Source: Mesorhizobium_L sp035547755
Lineage (GTDB): Bacteria > Pseudomonadota > Alphaproteobacteria > Rhizobiales > Rhizobiaceae
DNA: 64,000 bases
Assembly: GCA_035547755.1 (NCBI GenBank)
Contig: DASZUG010000020.1
Location: 1 to 64,000, forward strand
Direction: 5' to 3'
Shown: positions 7,929 to 17,073 of the stretch, piece after piece
Layout of the letters: the number at the start of each line of letters is the position of its first letter
How positions within the stretch are numbered: the stretch's first letter is position 1
The notes under the pieces: model-generated
What the model was told of the DNA's origin: nothing
The model's input: the letters and a program-made list of their open reading frames with translations, nothing else
Databases searched by the model: none
Made by a program: the position numbers and the translations under genes

Positions 7929-9095
7929 ATGAATCTGATCGATCATTTGCGCGCGGAGGCGCGCCTTGCGCCGGAGAGCGGCATCTCGGCCCTCGCCACT
8001 CATGGCCGGGGCAAGGAGGGGCTTATTCCGCTGTGGGTGGGAGAAGGCGACCAACCGACGCCGGCCTTCATCACCGACGCCGCCGTGAAGGCGCTTCACG
8101 GCGGCGAGACATTCTACACCTGGCAGCGCGGCGTTCCCGCCTTGCGCGAGGCGCTGGCGCGCTATCACGAGCGGCATTTTGGCGGGCCATACCGGTCTGA
8201 GGAATTTATTGTCGCTGGCGGCGGCATGCAGGCGATCCAGCTTGCGCTGCAGGCGACGGCAGGCGCGGGCGACGAAGTCGTCTACCTTTCGCCGGCCTGG
8301 CCGAATTTCCCCGCTGCCGCGGAGGTCGCTGGCGCTCGTGCGGTCGCCGTGCCGCTCGACCTTTCAGGCAATGGCTGGACCTGCGATGTGGAGAAGATCG
8401 AGAGAGCGGTCGGCGAGCGCACGAAGGCGATCTTCTTCAACAGCCCGTCGAATCCGACCGGCTGGACCGCCGATATCCCGACATTGAAGGCCGTCCTCGA
8501 TCTCGCGCGCCGAAAGAGGCTGTGGATCATAGCCGACGAAACCTATGCGCTGTTCCACTATGGCGGCGTCCGCGCGCCTTCCTTCCTCGACGTCGTGGAG
8601 GCGGAGGATCGGATTATTTTCGTCAACACCTTCTCCAAGAACTGGGCGATGACGGGCTGGCGCATCGGCTGGCTGCAGGTCCATCCATCGCTGCAGCAAG
8701 TCTTCGAGAACCTGATCCAATATGCCACGTCCGGCACCGCGCAATTCATGCAACGCGGCGCCGTTGCCGCCCTCGATCATGGCGATGGCTTTGTGGCGGA
8801 ACAGGTCGAGCGGGCGCGGCAGGCGCGTGATCTCATCTGCGGTCGTCTCGCCGCGACAGGCCGCGCGCGCTTCCATGCACCGGCCGGTGCGTTTTATCTG
8901 TTCTTTGCAGTTGACGGCATCACCGACTCGATGGCCGCCGCATTCCGCATCGTCGATGAGGCGAATGTCGGCCTTGCTCCGGGTGTTGCCTTCGGCCCTG
9001 GCGGGGAGGGATTCTTCCGCCTCTGCTTCCATCGCCGTCTCGACCATGTGGAAGAGGCCGCGGACAGACTGGCGGATTGGATAGGAAGACTTTAA
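7929..9095 (+). CDS. PLP-dependent aminotransferase, class I/II
   Basis: A 388-aa fold-type-I aminotransferase. Visible are NSPSNPTGW (cofactor/substrate contact), DETYALFHYGG (Asp for pyridine nitrogen), the Schiff-base lysine in FSKNWAMTGWRIGW, and the late arginine in FFRLCFHRRLD that binds the substrate carboxylate. It probably transfers amino groups between an amino acid and a 2-oxo acid in the cytoplasm; the closest named group is the aspartate/aromatic family but specificity is not readable. The stop is 6 nt from the convergent hemA stop. Confidence 0.92.
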   Translation: MNLIDHLRAEARLAPESGISALATHGRGKEGLIPLWVGEGDQPTPAFITDAAVKALHGGETFYTWQRGVPALREALARYHERHFGGPYRSEEFIVAGGGMQAIQLALQATAGAGDEVVYLSPAWPNFPAAAEVAGARAVAVPLDLSGNGWTCDVEKIERAVGERTKAIFFNSPSNPTGWTADIPTLKAVLDLARRKRLWIIADETYALFHYGGVRAPSFLDVVEAEDRIIFVNTFSKNWAMTGWRIGWLQVHPSLQQVFENLIQYATSGTAQFMQRGAVAALDHGDGFVAEQVERARQARDLICGRLAATGRARFHAPAGAFYLFFAVDGITDSMAAAFRIVDEANVGLAPGVAFGPGGEGFFRLCFHRRLDHVEEAADRLADWIGRL

Positions 9096-9101
9096 GCGCG
9101 C

Positions 9102-10379
9102 TCAACCACCCGATTTGGACACGGTAAGCGGCACGATCCTGTCCGTCTGGATGACGTTGTCGTGGCGCGTCTCCAAGAAGGGGATGCCAAGCGCCTGCCA
9201 TGTCTCCAGCAGCGCGTCGCGCAGGCCGTCGATCAGCGCATCCGAATGGAGCGGCGTCGGCGTGATGCGGAGCCTTTCGGTTCCGCGCGGCACCGTCGGA
9301 TAGTTGATCGGCTGGATATAGATGTCATGGCGGCCGAGAAGATGGTCGCTCGCCCTCTTGCAGAGTTCCGGATCGCCGACGAGGACGGGAACGATGTGGG
9401 TCACGGAAGGCATGACCGGCAGTCCCGCCGCCGAAAGCACGTCCTTGGTGCGCTGCGCCTGCCGCTGCTGGCCATCGCGCTCCGCTTGCGAGTGTTTCAG
9501 ATGGCGGATCGACGCCGTCGCGGCCGCCGCGATAGCGGGGGGCAGGGCGGTGGTGAAGATGAAGCCTGGCGCGTAGGAACGAACGGCGTCGATCAGGGCG
9601 CGGCTGCCGGTGATATAGCCGCCAAGCATGCCGAAGGCCTTGGCGAGTGTGCCTTCGATGACGTCGATACGGTGCGCCAGACCCTCGCGTTCGGTGATGC
9701 CGCCGCCATGGGCGCCATACATGCCGACGGCATGGACCTCGTCGATATAGGTCATGGCGTTGAATTCCTCCGCCAGATCCGCAATTGCCGCGATCGGGGC
9801 GATATCGCCATCCATCGAATAGACCGATTCGAAGACGATCAGCTTGGCGCGGCGGGACGGGACGGCTTCCAGCAGGCTCCTGAGGTGGGCGACGTCATTG
9901 TGCCGGAAAATCTTCTTCTCCGCGCCCGAACGGCGAACGCCCTCGATCATCGAGGCATGGTTGAGTTCGTCGGAGAAGATCACGCAGTCGGGCAACAGAC
10001 GGGCGATGGTGGATATCCCCGCCTCGTTCGAAACGAAGCCCGACGTGAAGACCAGTCCCGCTTCCTTGCCGTGCAGATCGGCGAGTTCGCGCTCGAGCTC
10101 GACCAGTGGATGGTTGTTTCCCGAGATGTTCCGCGTGCCGCCCGCGCCAGAACCCATGCGTCCGGCCGCGTCGCACATCGCCGCAATGATTTCGGGATGC
10201 TGGCCCATGCCGAGATAGTCGTTCGAGCACCACACCGTTATCTCGCGACTTCCCTTGTCCGAGCGCCACAGGGCGCGCGGAAACGCGCCGGCGATGCGCT
10301 CCAGATTGGCGAATACCCGATAGCGCCTTTCGGCGTGAAGTTGCTCTATGGCTTCTTCGAAGAACCGCTGATAGTTCAT
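9102..10379 (-). CDS. hemA: 5-aminolevulinate synthase
   Basis: A 425-aa PLP enzyme that condenses glycine and succinyl-CoA to 5-aminolevulinate, the first committed step of haem synthesis by the C4 (Shemin) route. This route is characteristic of alphaproteobacteria. The start MNYQRFFEEAIEQLHAERRYR is the standard N terminus, with AGGGA upstream. Key segments are WCSNDYLGMGQHP, GSGAGGTRNISGNNHPLVEL, VYSMDGDIAPI, TYIDEVHAVGMYG and the PLP lysine in GTLAKAFGMLGGYI. It is transcribed divergently from rpe. Confidence 0.96.
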   Translation of the reverse strand: MNYQRFFEEAIEQLHAERRYRVFANLERIAGAFPRALWRSDKGSREITVWCSNDYLGMGQHPEIIAAMCDAAGRMGSGAGGTRNISGNNHPLVELERELADLHGKEAGLVFTSGFVSNEAGISTIARLLPDCVIFSDELNHASMIEGVRRSGAEKKIFRHNDVAHLRSLLEAVPSRRAKLIVFESVYSMDGDIAPIAAIADLAEEFNAMTYIDEVHAVGMYGAHGGGITEREGLAHRIDVIEGTLAKAFGMLGGYITGSRALIDAVRSYAPGFIFTTALPPAIAAAATASIRHLKHSQAERDGQQRQAQRTKDVLSAAGLPVMPSVTHIVPVLVGDPELCKRASDHLLGRHDIYIQPINYPTVPRGTERLRITPTPLHSDALIDGLRDALLETWQALGIPFLETRHDNVIQTDRIVPLTVSKSGG

Positions 10380-10610
10380 TTTAGTCCCTGAGATTTTGGC
10401 CGGATCATAATCGCCGCTTCCAACGAGGTCCATGGCCAAGTGGCGGTCAAAATGCCACGTTCGACGATCTTTCGCATTCCCGGATATGTCGCGCGAGAAT
10501 CTTGACAATTAAGGCACGGAAAGGGCTTTGATCCGCAGCAAAGTTGTTTGACGATTGTGCGCCCGGCGGCATATGCGACACCGGGAATCATTCTCGGAAG
10601 GGATAGACCG

Positions 10611-11291
10611 ATGACATCTGGGATCCTGATTGCGCCTTCGGTCCTTTCCGTGGATTTCTCCCGGCTTGGGGAGGAGGTCGAGGCGGTGGCGCGCGCCGGG
10701 GCAGACTGGATCCATCTCGATGTGATGGACGGGCATTTCGTGCCCAACATTACTTTCGGGCCGCCAGTCATCGAGGCCATTCGGGATCGCACCGACAAGG
10801 TCTTCGATTGCCATCTGATGATCGCACCCGCCGACCCCTATCTGGACGCATTCGCCAAGGCGGGCTGTGACCGCATCACGGTGCATGCCGAGGCCGGCCC
10901 GCATCTCGATCGCTCCCTGCAGCACATAAAATCCCTCGGCAAGAAGGCCGGCGTTTCGCTCAATCCCTCGACCTCTGAAAGCGCCATTGAATATGTGCTC
11001 GACAGGCTCGATCTCATCCTTCTGATGACCGTCAATCCAGGTTTTGGGGGGCAAGCCTTCATTCCGGCCATTCTCGAAAAGATCAGACGGGTGAAGGCGC
11101 TTGTGGGCGACCGTCCGATTGAAATCGAGGTCGATGGCGGGATTTCCGTCGACACCGCGCCGCTCGTGGCCAAGGCGGGCGCAACTGTCCTCGTCGCCGG
11201 GTCCCATATTTTCAAGGGCGGCAACGAGGAATCCTATCGCCATAATATCGATGCTATCCGCCGCGCGGCGGATGGCGCGACAAAAATTTAG
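10611..11291 (+). CDS. rpe: Ribulose-phosphate 3-epimerase
   Basis: A 226-aa TIM-barrel enzyme interconverting ribulose 5-phosphate and xylulose 5-phosphate (pentose phosphate or Calvin cycle). Motifs: APSVLSVDFSRLGEE, the metal/catalytic segment IHLDVMDGHFVPNITFGP, CHLMI, TVNPGFGGQAFI and the phosphate-binding EVDGGIS with VAGSHIF. The ATG at 10611 has GGAAGGGA just upstream and gives the standard N terminus. Confidence 0.96.
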   Translation: MTSGILIAPSVLSVDFSRLGEEVEAVARAGADWIHLDVMDGHFVPNITFGPPVIEAIRDRTDKVFDCHLMIAPADPYLDAFAKAGCDRITVHAEAGPHLDRSLQHIKSLGKKAGVSLNPSTSESAIEYVLDRLDLILLMTVNPGFGGQAFIPAILEKIRRVKALVGDRPIEIEVDGGISVDTAPLVAKAGATVLVAGSHIFKGGNEESYRHNIDAIRRAADGATKI

Positions 11292-11313
11292 CTTTCTGAC
11301 CGGAAGCTTCGGC

Positions 11314-11586
11314 TTATTCCGGCTTGCCGGTAACGGGGTTGATCTTCAATTCCACCTTAGCCTTGTCCGTCGTGTAATAGGTGATGTCGTAGTAGCCGTC
11401 GCGGCTCCAGTCGATCTCACTGACATAATTGAAGTGGTCCCGCTGCTCCACCTGGGCCACGATCTGCGACAGCTTCATGGCGTTCTGCGGCGGTACTGCT
11501 TTGGGAGTGGATTGCGCAAAGGCCGGCGCGCCGCCGAGCGCGAGAACGGCTGCTCCCACGAATACCATCGTTTTGATGCGCGACAT
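11314..11586 (-). CDS. Exported PepSY-like small protein
   Basis: A 90-aa protein with a signal peptide (MSRIKTMVFVGAAVLALGGAPAFAQ) followed by one short domain: MKLSQIVAQVEQRDHFNYVSEIDW, RDGYYDITYYTTDKAKVELKINPVTGKPE. This is the helix plus beta-hairpin pattern of PepSY-type domains. AAGGAG lies about 5 nt before the ATG, which decides this start over a longer frame. It is probably periplasmic. PepSY domains are thought to inhibit peptidases or modulate partner proteins; that is family knowledge, not seen here. Confidence 0.8.
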   Translation of the reverse strand: MSRIKTMVFVGAAVLALGGAPAFAQSTPKAVPPQNAMKLSQIVAQVEQRDHFNYVSEIDWSRDGYYDITYYTTDKAKVELKINPVTGKPE

Positions 11587-11657
11587 GCGTGCTCCTTTCG
11601 CAATGGTTGCGGCAGATGAACGAATCCAACCTATACAGGTTCCGTCCATGAAAGGTT

Positions 11658-12188
11658 CTAATCCCGATAGTTCGGTTCTCCAGCGAGGTTTGCGCTGGGC
11701 GTAACCTCCGGCTGAAGTTCTGGGGAAAAGGACTCTTCGACCAGGGGAAGGGAGAGCCTCTCCATCAGCCTCGCCGCGATGCCGAGCATTTCCCGTTCCG
11801 GAGGCGTGAGCGTCTCGGCCATCTTCTCAGCCAGCCAGGCGTTCTGGCGGCGAGCATCCTCCGCCAACAGGTCGCGGCCCTCGGTCGTGATGGCGAGAAG
11901 GAACTGCCGCCTGTCGCCAGCATCCTGCGTACGCCGGAGGAGCCCCTTCTCTTCCAGATCCGCGACCAGACGAGTGATCGATTGCGGCTGCAACCGCTCG
12001 ATCTGGGCGAGATCGGATGCCGTCATCGGACGGCCCAGCCTTTCAAGGCGCGACAGAAGCGCGAGCTTGGCGGCGCTGACGCCGTAGTCGGAGCGAGTCC
12101 GCCGCAATTGCCGCGCAAGGCCGAGGGTGCTGCGGCGCATTGCGTGCGCGATCGCCAAAAGCGCGTCCTGATCGCCTCGCCCTGCCAT
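11658..12188 (-). CDS. MarR-family transcriptional regulator
   Basis: A 176-aa winged-helix regulator: KLALLSRLERLGRPMTASDLAQIERLQPQSITRLVADLEEKGLLRRTQDAGDRRQFLLAITTEG is the MarR DNA-binding domain with helix-turn-helix and DxR wing, flanked by dimerisation helices. It is divergent from the RND efflux operon starting near 12.5 kb, the usual arrangement of a local efflux repressor, so that operon is its probable target. The C-terminal tail after the last helix (about 30 residues, EESFSPELQPEV onward) is acidic/polar and longer than usual. Confidence 0.88.
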   Translation of the reverse strand: MAGRGDQDALLAIAHAMRRSTLGLARQLRRTRSDYGVSAAKLALLSRLERLGRPMTASDLAQIERLQPQSITRLVADLEEKGLLRRTQDAGDRRQFLLAITTEGRDLLAEDARRQNAWLAEKMAETLTPPEREMLGIAARLMERLSLPLVEESFSPELQPEVTPSANLAGEPNYRD

Positions 12189-12211
12189 GATCCTAGATAA
12201 TGATCCTCATA

Positions 12212-12363
12212 TGCGTAATTCCTCCCGCATCAATATTCAGCAGATGTTCATCGAGCAGCATTTACAATTCCCAGCGATACAAGTCATGTCTGGCCAAATA
12301 TTGACTCTGATCCAAGCGTATCGATTAATTACCGTAATTTAATTTTAGAAGCAATTGCGTAAT
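12212..12363. promoter_or_regulatory. Candidate MarR operator region (repeated TGCGTAAT)
   Basis: The 315-nt gap between the MarR gene and the efflux operon is AT-rich and holds two copies of TGCGTAAT, at 12212-12219 (24 nt from the MarR start) and 12356-12363, the second within AATTGCGTAAT, plus a related CCGTAATT at 12332. Near-palindromic AT-rich motifs are typical MarR targets. Assignment as operators is inference from position and repetition only. Confidence 0.3.
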
Positions 12364-12503
12364 ATATTTTCTCCTTTATCCTCTGAGCATGACCGCTGAA
12401 AGGGAAGCTGGCGAGTGCTCGCCGAAGTGTGTCATGGAAACAAATCGCGACCTCTTTCCTTTTACGGAATGATCAATCCAGCCTTGACCGGCTGCGCGAA
12501 CCA

Positions 12504-13766
12504 ATGATGGGCGATCAAGTGGACGATAAGGTAGACAAGCGATATCTGCCGCTCGACAAACCCGCCTCTTCGCCGCCGACGGAGACGAGGCGGCGTAAAA
12601 GACATTGGAGTTGGGTCGTCACACTGGCACTGGTTGCAGTGGCCGTCGGTCTTGTTGCCTGGTATCGTCCCTTCTCCGCCACCGTTCACAAGAACATCGG
12701 CTTCCACAGCGGCCGTGGCGCCCGTTCGCACAACGCAGCGGGGCTGCCGCCACAACCCGTGGCGGTTTCGGAGGTCAAAAACGGCACGATCCCGATCGAG
12801 CTGAATGCGCTCGGCACGGTAACATCGCTCGCCACTGTGACTGTCCGTCCACAGATCAGCGGACAGCTGACACAGATCGGCTTCAAGGAAGGGCAGGAGG
12901 TCAAGAAAGGCGATTTCCTCGCCCAGATCGATGATCGCGCCTATCGCGCGACCCTCGATCAGTTGCGGGGGCAACTGGCCCGCGATCAAGCACTGCTGGC
13001 GGATGCCAAGCGAATATTGGATCGTTACCTGAAGCTCAATTCGGCCGCTGTGACGCAACAGCAGATCGATACCCAGAAGGCGACGGTTCAATCCCAGGAA
13101 GGCACTGTACAGTCCGACCAGGCGCAGATCGACGCCGCAAAGGTCAACATCGCCTACTGCCATATCGTTTCACCTGTCGATGGACGCGTTGGCCTCCGGC
13201 AGGTGGATGTCGGCAATTACGTGACGCCGAGCGACACCAACGGTATCGTCGTTATCACACAGATCCATCCGATCTCCGTCATCTTTTCCATTCCCGAAAA
13301 CGACCTTTCGAAAGTGACTGACCAGATTCGAGCCGGCCAAACCCTGCCGGTGACGCTCTATGGCCGCGACGACCAGCACAAGATCGCCACCGGCACGCTT
13401 CAGACCGTCGATAACCAGATCGACACCACCACCGGGACGGTGAAGCTGCGCGCCGATTTCGACAACCAAGACGAGGCGCTGTTTCCCAACCAGTTCGTCA
13501 ACGTGCAACTCCTGGTGCGCACGTTGTCCGACATCCCGGTCGTCTCCAATGCCGCGATCCAGCACGGCGCACCTGGTACATACGTCTATGTGGTGAATGC
13601 CGACGACACAGTGTCGGTGCGGACGATCAAGACGGGCGCTTCGGATGCGAACGTCACTCAAGTCGTTTCCGGTCTCACGCTTGGCGATAAGGTCGTAGTG
13701 GATGGCGTCGACCGCCTGAAGGAAGGGGCGAAGGTCAGCATACCGGCGGCGGGCGGCGCGCCGTAG
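12504..13766 (+). CDS. mdtA: RND efflux periplasmic adaptor (membrane fusion protein), MdtA type
   Basis: About 420 aa. An N-terminal basic segment and one membrane anchor (WSWVVTLALVAVAVGLVAWY) precede the HlyD/AcrA fold: PVAVSEVKNGTIPIELNALG, the lipoyl half-motifs (VRPQISGQLTQIGFKEGQEV and IVSPVDGRVGLRQVDVGNYV), an intervening alpha-hairpin rich in Gln (QSQEGTVQSDQAQIDAA) and beta-barrel domains. It bridges the two RND pumps that follow to an outer-membrane channel, which is not encoded nearby. The start is uncertain: ATG at 12504 is used, but the frame is open to an ATG at 12429 and neither has a strong ribosome site. Confidence 0.88.
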   Translation: MMGDQVDDKVDKRYLPLDKPASSPPTETRRRKRHWSWVVTLALVAVAVGLVAWYRPFSATVHKNIGFHSGRGARSHNAAGLPPQPVAVSEVKNGTIPIELNALGTVTSLATVTVRPQISGQLTQIGFKEGQEVKKGDFLAQIDDRAYRATLDQLRGQLARDQALLADAKRILDRYLKLNSAAVTQQQIDTQKATVQSQEGTVQSDQAQIDAAKVNIAYCHIVSPVDGRVGLRQVDVGNYVTPSDTNGIVVITQIHPISVIFSIPENDLSKVTDQIRAGQTLPVTLYGRDDQHKIATGTLQTVDNQIDTTTGTVKLRADFDNQDEALFPNQFVNVQLLVRTLSDIPVVSNAAIQHGAPGTYVYVVNADDTVSVRTIKTGASDANVTQVVSGLTLGDKVVVDGVDRLKEGAKVSIPAAGGAP

Positions 13767-13896
13767 CCTGCGGCTACCGCCGCCAAGCCGGGTGAGCGCC
13801 ACAGGTCGCAAGGTTTTGGCGGACATTCGGGCCACCAGCATCGCGGCGCCGGCTCGAATTCGGGTGGAACGTCACAGTCTACCGGCGACGGCGGAA

Positions 13897-16800
13897 ATGG
13901 CTAAGCTCTTCCGGCCCGGCCGAAAGCCGCGATCCGAACGGGAAGATGATGGCGAGCTAAGCCCGTCGCGTCTCTTCATCCTTCGGCCGGTCGCGACGAC
14001 GCTTCTCATGGTCGCCGTCTTCCTGGTCGGCGCGATAGGCTATTTTTTCCTGCCGCTCTCCGCGCTTCCCGAAGTCGATTACCCGACAATCGAGGTGCAG
14101 ACCTTCTATCCGGGCGCCAGCCCCGACGTGATGACTTCTTCGGTCACGGCGCCGCTGGAACGCCAGTTCGGCCAGATGCCGGGCCTTGACCAGATGTCTT
14201 CGCAAAGCTCGGCCGGCGCTTCCGTTATCACGCTGCGTTTCGATCTCGATCTCAGCCTCGACATCGCCGAACAGGAAGTGCAGGCCGCCATCAACGCGGC
14301 CAGCAATCTCCTGCCCTCCGATCTGCCGGCCCCGCCGATCTACGCCAAGGTCAACCCCGCCGACGCGCCGATCCTGACACTTGCGGTGATGTCGAAGACT
14401 CTGCCGCTGACCGAGGTGCAGAATTACGCCGAGACGCGTCTGGCGCAGAAGATATCGCAGATCGCCGGTGTCGGTCTCGTAAGCCTGAGCGGCGGCAACC
14501 GTCCCGCCGTACGCATCCGCGTCAATTTGCGCGCGCTTTCCGCGATGGGCCTCAATATCGACGATCTGCGCACGACAATCGGCAATCTCAATGTCAACAC
14601 GCCGAAGGGCAGCTTTGACGGGCCGGCGCGCTCTTATACGATAAACGCGAACGACCAGATCGAGGACCCGTCGCAATATGCCGATGCGGTGATCGCCTAC
14701 CGCAATGGCGCGCCGGTCAGGCTTTCCGCCGTCGCTGACATCGTCAAGGGACCGGAGAACAGCAAGCTCGGCGCCTGGATGAACACCACGCCGGCGATCA
14801 TTCTCAACATCCAGAGGCAGCCCGGCGCGAACGTCATCCAGGTCGTGGATTCGATCAAGGCGCTTCTCCCGCAGTTGCGCGCCTCGCTGCCGCAATCCGT
14901 CACTGTCACGCCGCTCACCGATCGGACGACGACGATCCGCGCTTCCGTTCGCGATGTGCAGTTCGAACTCGGCCTCGCCGTCCTGCTCGTCGTCCTCGTC
15001 ATCTTCCTTTTCCTGCGCAACGTGCCGGCGACCATCATCCCAAGCCTCTCGGTGCCTCTGTCGCTGGTCGGCACCTTCGCGGTGATGTATCTCTGGGGCT
15101 TCAGCCTCGACAATCTGTCGCTGATGGCGCTGACGATCGCCTCGGGCTTCGTCGTCGATGACGCCATCGTCATGATCGAGAACATTTCCCGCTTCATCGA
15201 AGAGGGAGAAAAGCCTCTCGCAGCAGCCCTGAAAGGTTCGGCGCAGATCGGTTTCACCATCATATCGCTGACGGTTTCGCTGATCGCCGTCCTGATACCG
15301 CTTCTCTTCATGGGCGACGTCGTCGGCCGCCTGTTTCATGAATTCGCGATCACGCTGTCGATCGCCATCGTCATTTCCGCGATCGTATCGCTGACGCTGG
15401 TGCCGATGATGTGCGCCAGATTGTTGCGTCCGGCCGTGGAGCGCCGACAGGGCTGGGTCGGCCGAAAGAGCCAGGCTCTGTTCGACCGCGTGACCGAAGG
15501 CTATGCGGCGGGCCTGCGCTGGGTGCTCGACCGCCAGGCGTTGATGCTTCTGGTCGCCGTCGCCACGCTCGCCCTCACCGCCTATCTCTATGTCGTCATA
15601 CCCAAGGGCTTTTTCCCGGAGCAGGATACGGGCGCGATCCAGGCCGTCACGCAAGCCGCGGGCAATGTTTCCTATGCCGATATGGCGAAGCATCAGGAAG
15701 ACCTCGCCGCAGTGATCCTCAAGGATCCCGACGTCGCCAGCCTGTCCTCCTTCATCGGCGTCGACGGCGATAATCTGACATTGAACAGCGGTCATATGCT
15801 GATCAATCTGAAGCCGAAGGACGAGCGCTCTGCCAACGCTGGCGAGATCATCCGCCGGCTGCGCCGTGAGACGGCGGGCGTCATCGGCATTTCGCTTTAC
15901 ATGCAACCCGTCCAGGATCTGACCGTCGACACGTCAGTCAGCCCGACGCAATATCAGTTCGTCCTGCAGGATGCCGATCCCGCCGAGCTGGCGAAATGGA
16001 CGAAAACGCTGACCGCACGCCTGGCGACGCTGCCGCAGCTCGCCGACGTCACCAACAACAGCCAGCAGGATGGGTTGGCCGCCGACATCACTATCGACCG
16101 CGCCGCCGCCGCCCGCTTCGGCATCACGCCCGCGACGGTCGACAATGCGCTTTACGACGCCTTCGGCCAACGCATCATCTCGACCATCTTCACCCAGTCG
16201 AACCAGTATCGCGTCATCCTGGAAGCCGACCCCAAGCTCCAGCATACGCTGGATGCGCTGAACGCCATCTATCTGCCGTCATCGGGGTCGGGGCAGGTGC
16301 CGCTTTCCTCGATCGTTTCCGTCAAGGTGAGAGAGGCGCCGCTTCTCGTCAGCCATCTCGCGCAATTCCCCGCGGCGACGATCTCGTTCAATCTCGCGCC
16401 GAATACGTCCCTCAGCCAGGCGGTCGACGCCATCCTGGCGGCGGAGCATTCCCTCAATATGCCCGCAAGCGTGGTCACGAGTTTCCAGGGCGCGGCGCTT
16501 GCGCTCCAAACCTCGGTGGTCAACGAACTCCTTCTCGTCCTCGCCGCGATCGCCACCGTCTATATCGTCCTTGGCGTCCTCTATGAGAGCTTTATCCATC
16601 CCGTCACGATCCTTTCGACGCTGCCTTCGGCAACGGTCGGCGCGCTCCTCGCCCTGATGCTGACGGGGCATGACCTCGACACGATCGGCATCATCGGCAT
16701 CGTGCTTCTGGTCGGCATCGTGAAGAAGAATGCGATCATGATGATCGATTTCGCGCTCCAGGCCGAAAGACTGGAGGGCAAGAGCCCGCGAGACGCGATT

Positions 16801-17073
16801 TACGAAGCGAGCCTGCTTCGGCTGCGGCCGATCCTGATGACGACCTTTGCCGCGCTCTTCGGCGCCCTGCCGTTGATGCTGAGCACCGGGTCGGGATCGG
16901 AACTCAGGGTTCCGCTCGGCCTCACCATCGTCGGTGGCCTTATCGTCAGTCAGGTGCTGACGCTCTTCACTACGCCGGTGATCTATCTCGCCTTCTCGCG
17001 GCTGGAACAGCGCTTCCGCCGTGCGGGAGATGATCCCAGCGCACGCCTGGAGCCACGCGGGTCGTCGTCGTGA
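13897..17073 (+). CDS. mdtB: RND multidrug efflux permease, MdtB type
   Basis: About 1058 aa inner-membrane proton/drug antiporter of the HAE1 group. SPSRLFILRPVATTLLM begins TM1; the PLSALPEVDYPTIEV, APLERQFGQM and SSAGASVITLRF signatures and the long-range match (GAENS-like GPENSKLGAW, GFVVDDAIVMIENISR with the TM4 Asp pair) closely follow MdtB. Twelve TM helices and two large periplasmic loops are evident. The start may be ATG 13897 or an in-frame GTG at 13792; the MdtB-like region begins about residue 20 from the ATG. Its stop overlaps the next gene (GTGA), giving translational coupling. Confidence 0.93.
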   Translation: MAKLFRPGRKPRSEREDDGELSPSRLFILRPVATTLLMVAVFLVGAIGYFFLPLSALPEVDYPTIEVQTFYPGASPDVMTSSVTAPLERQFGQMPGLDQMSSQSSAGASVITLRFDLDLSLDIAEQEVQAAINAASNLLPSDLPAPPIYAKVNPADAPILTLAVMSKTLPLTEVQNYAETRLAQKISQIAGVGLVSLSGGNRPAVRIRVNLRALSAMGLNIDDLRTTIGNLNVNTPKGSFDGPARSYTINANDQIEDPSQYADAVIAYRNGAPVRLSAVADIVKGPENSKLGAWMNTTPAIILNIQRQPGANVIQVVDSIKALLPQLRASLPQSVTVTPLTDRTTTIRASVRDVQFELGLAVLLVVLVIFLFLRNVPATIIPSLSVPLSLVGTFAVMYLWGFSLDNLSLMALTIASGFVVDDAIVMIENISRFIEEGEKPLAAALKGSAQIGFTIISLTVSLIAVLIPLLFMGDVVGRLFHEFAITLSIAIVISAIVSLTLVPMMCARLLRPAVERRQGWVGRKSQALFDRVTEGYAAGLRWVLDRQALMLLVAVATLALTAYLYVVIPKGFFPEQDTGAIQAVTQAAGNVSYADMAKHQEDLAAVILKDPDVASLSSFIGVDGDNLTLNSGHMLINLKPKDERSANAGEIIRRLRRETAGVIGISLYMQPVQDLTVDTSVSPTQYQFVLQDADPAELAKWTKTLTARLATLPQLADVTNNSQQDGLAADITIDRAAAARFGITPATVDNALYDAFGQRIISTIFTQSNQYRVILEADPKLQHTLDALNAIYLPSSGSGQVPLSSIVSVKVREAPLLVSHLAQFPAATISFNLAPNTSLSQAVDAILAAEHSLNMPASVVTSFQGAALALQTSVVNELLLVLAAIATVYIVLGVLYESFIHPVTILSTLPSATVGALLALMLTGHDLDTIGIIGIVLLVGIVKKNAIMMIDFALQAERLEGKSPRDAIYEASLLRLRPILMTTFAALFGALPLMLSTGSGSELRVPLGLTIVGGLIVSQVLTLFTTPVIYLAFSRLEQRFRRAGDDPSARLEPRGSSS

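Noticed and set aside
9162..10391. Long plus-strand frame opposite hemA
   Set aside because: Antisense to a clear 5-aminolevulinate synthase; composition and lack of motifs mark it as a shadow.
13957..15906. Long open frame on the minus strand opposite the MdtB gene (649 codons)
   Set aside because: It lies wholly antisense to a well-conserved RND permease and encodes a His/Arg/Asp-rich sequence with no domain-like features, as GC-rich shadow frames do.
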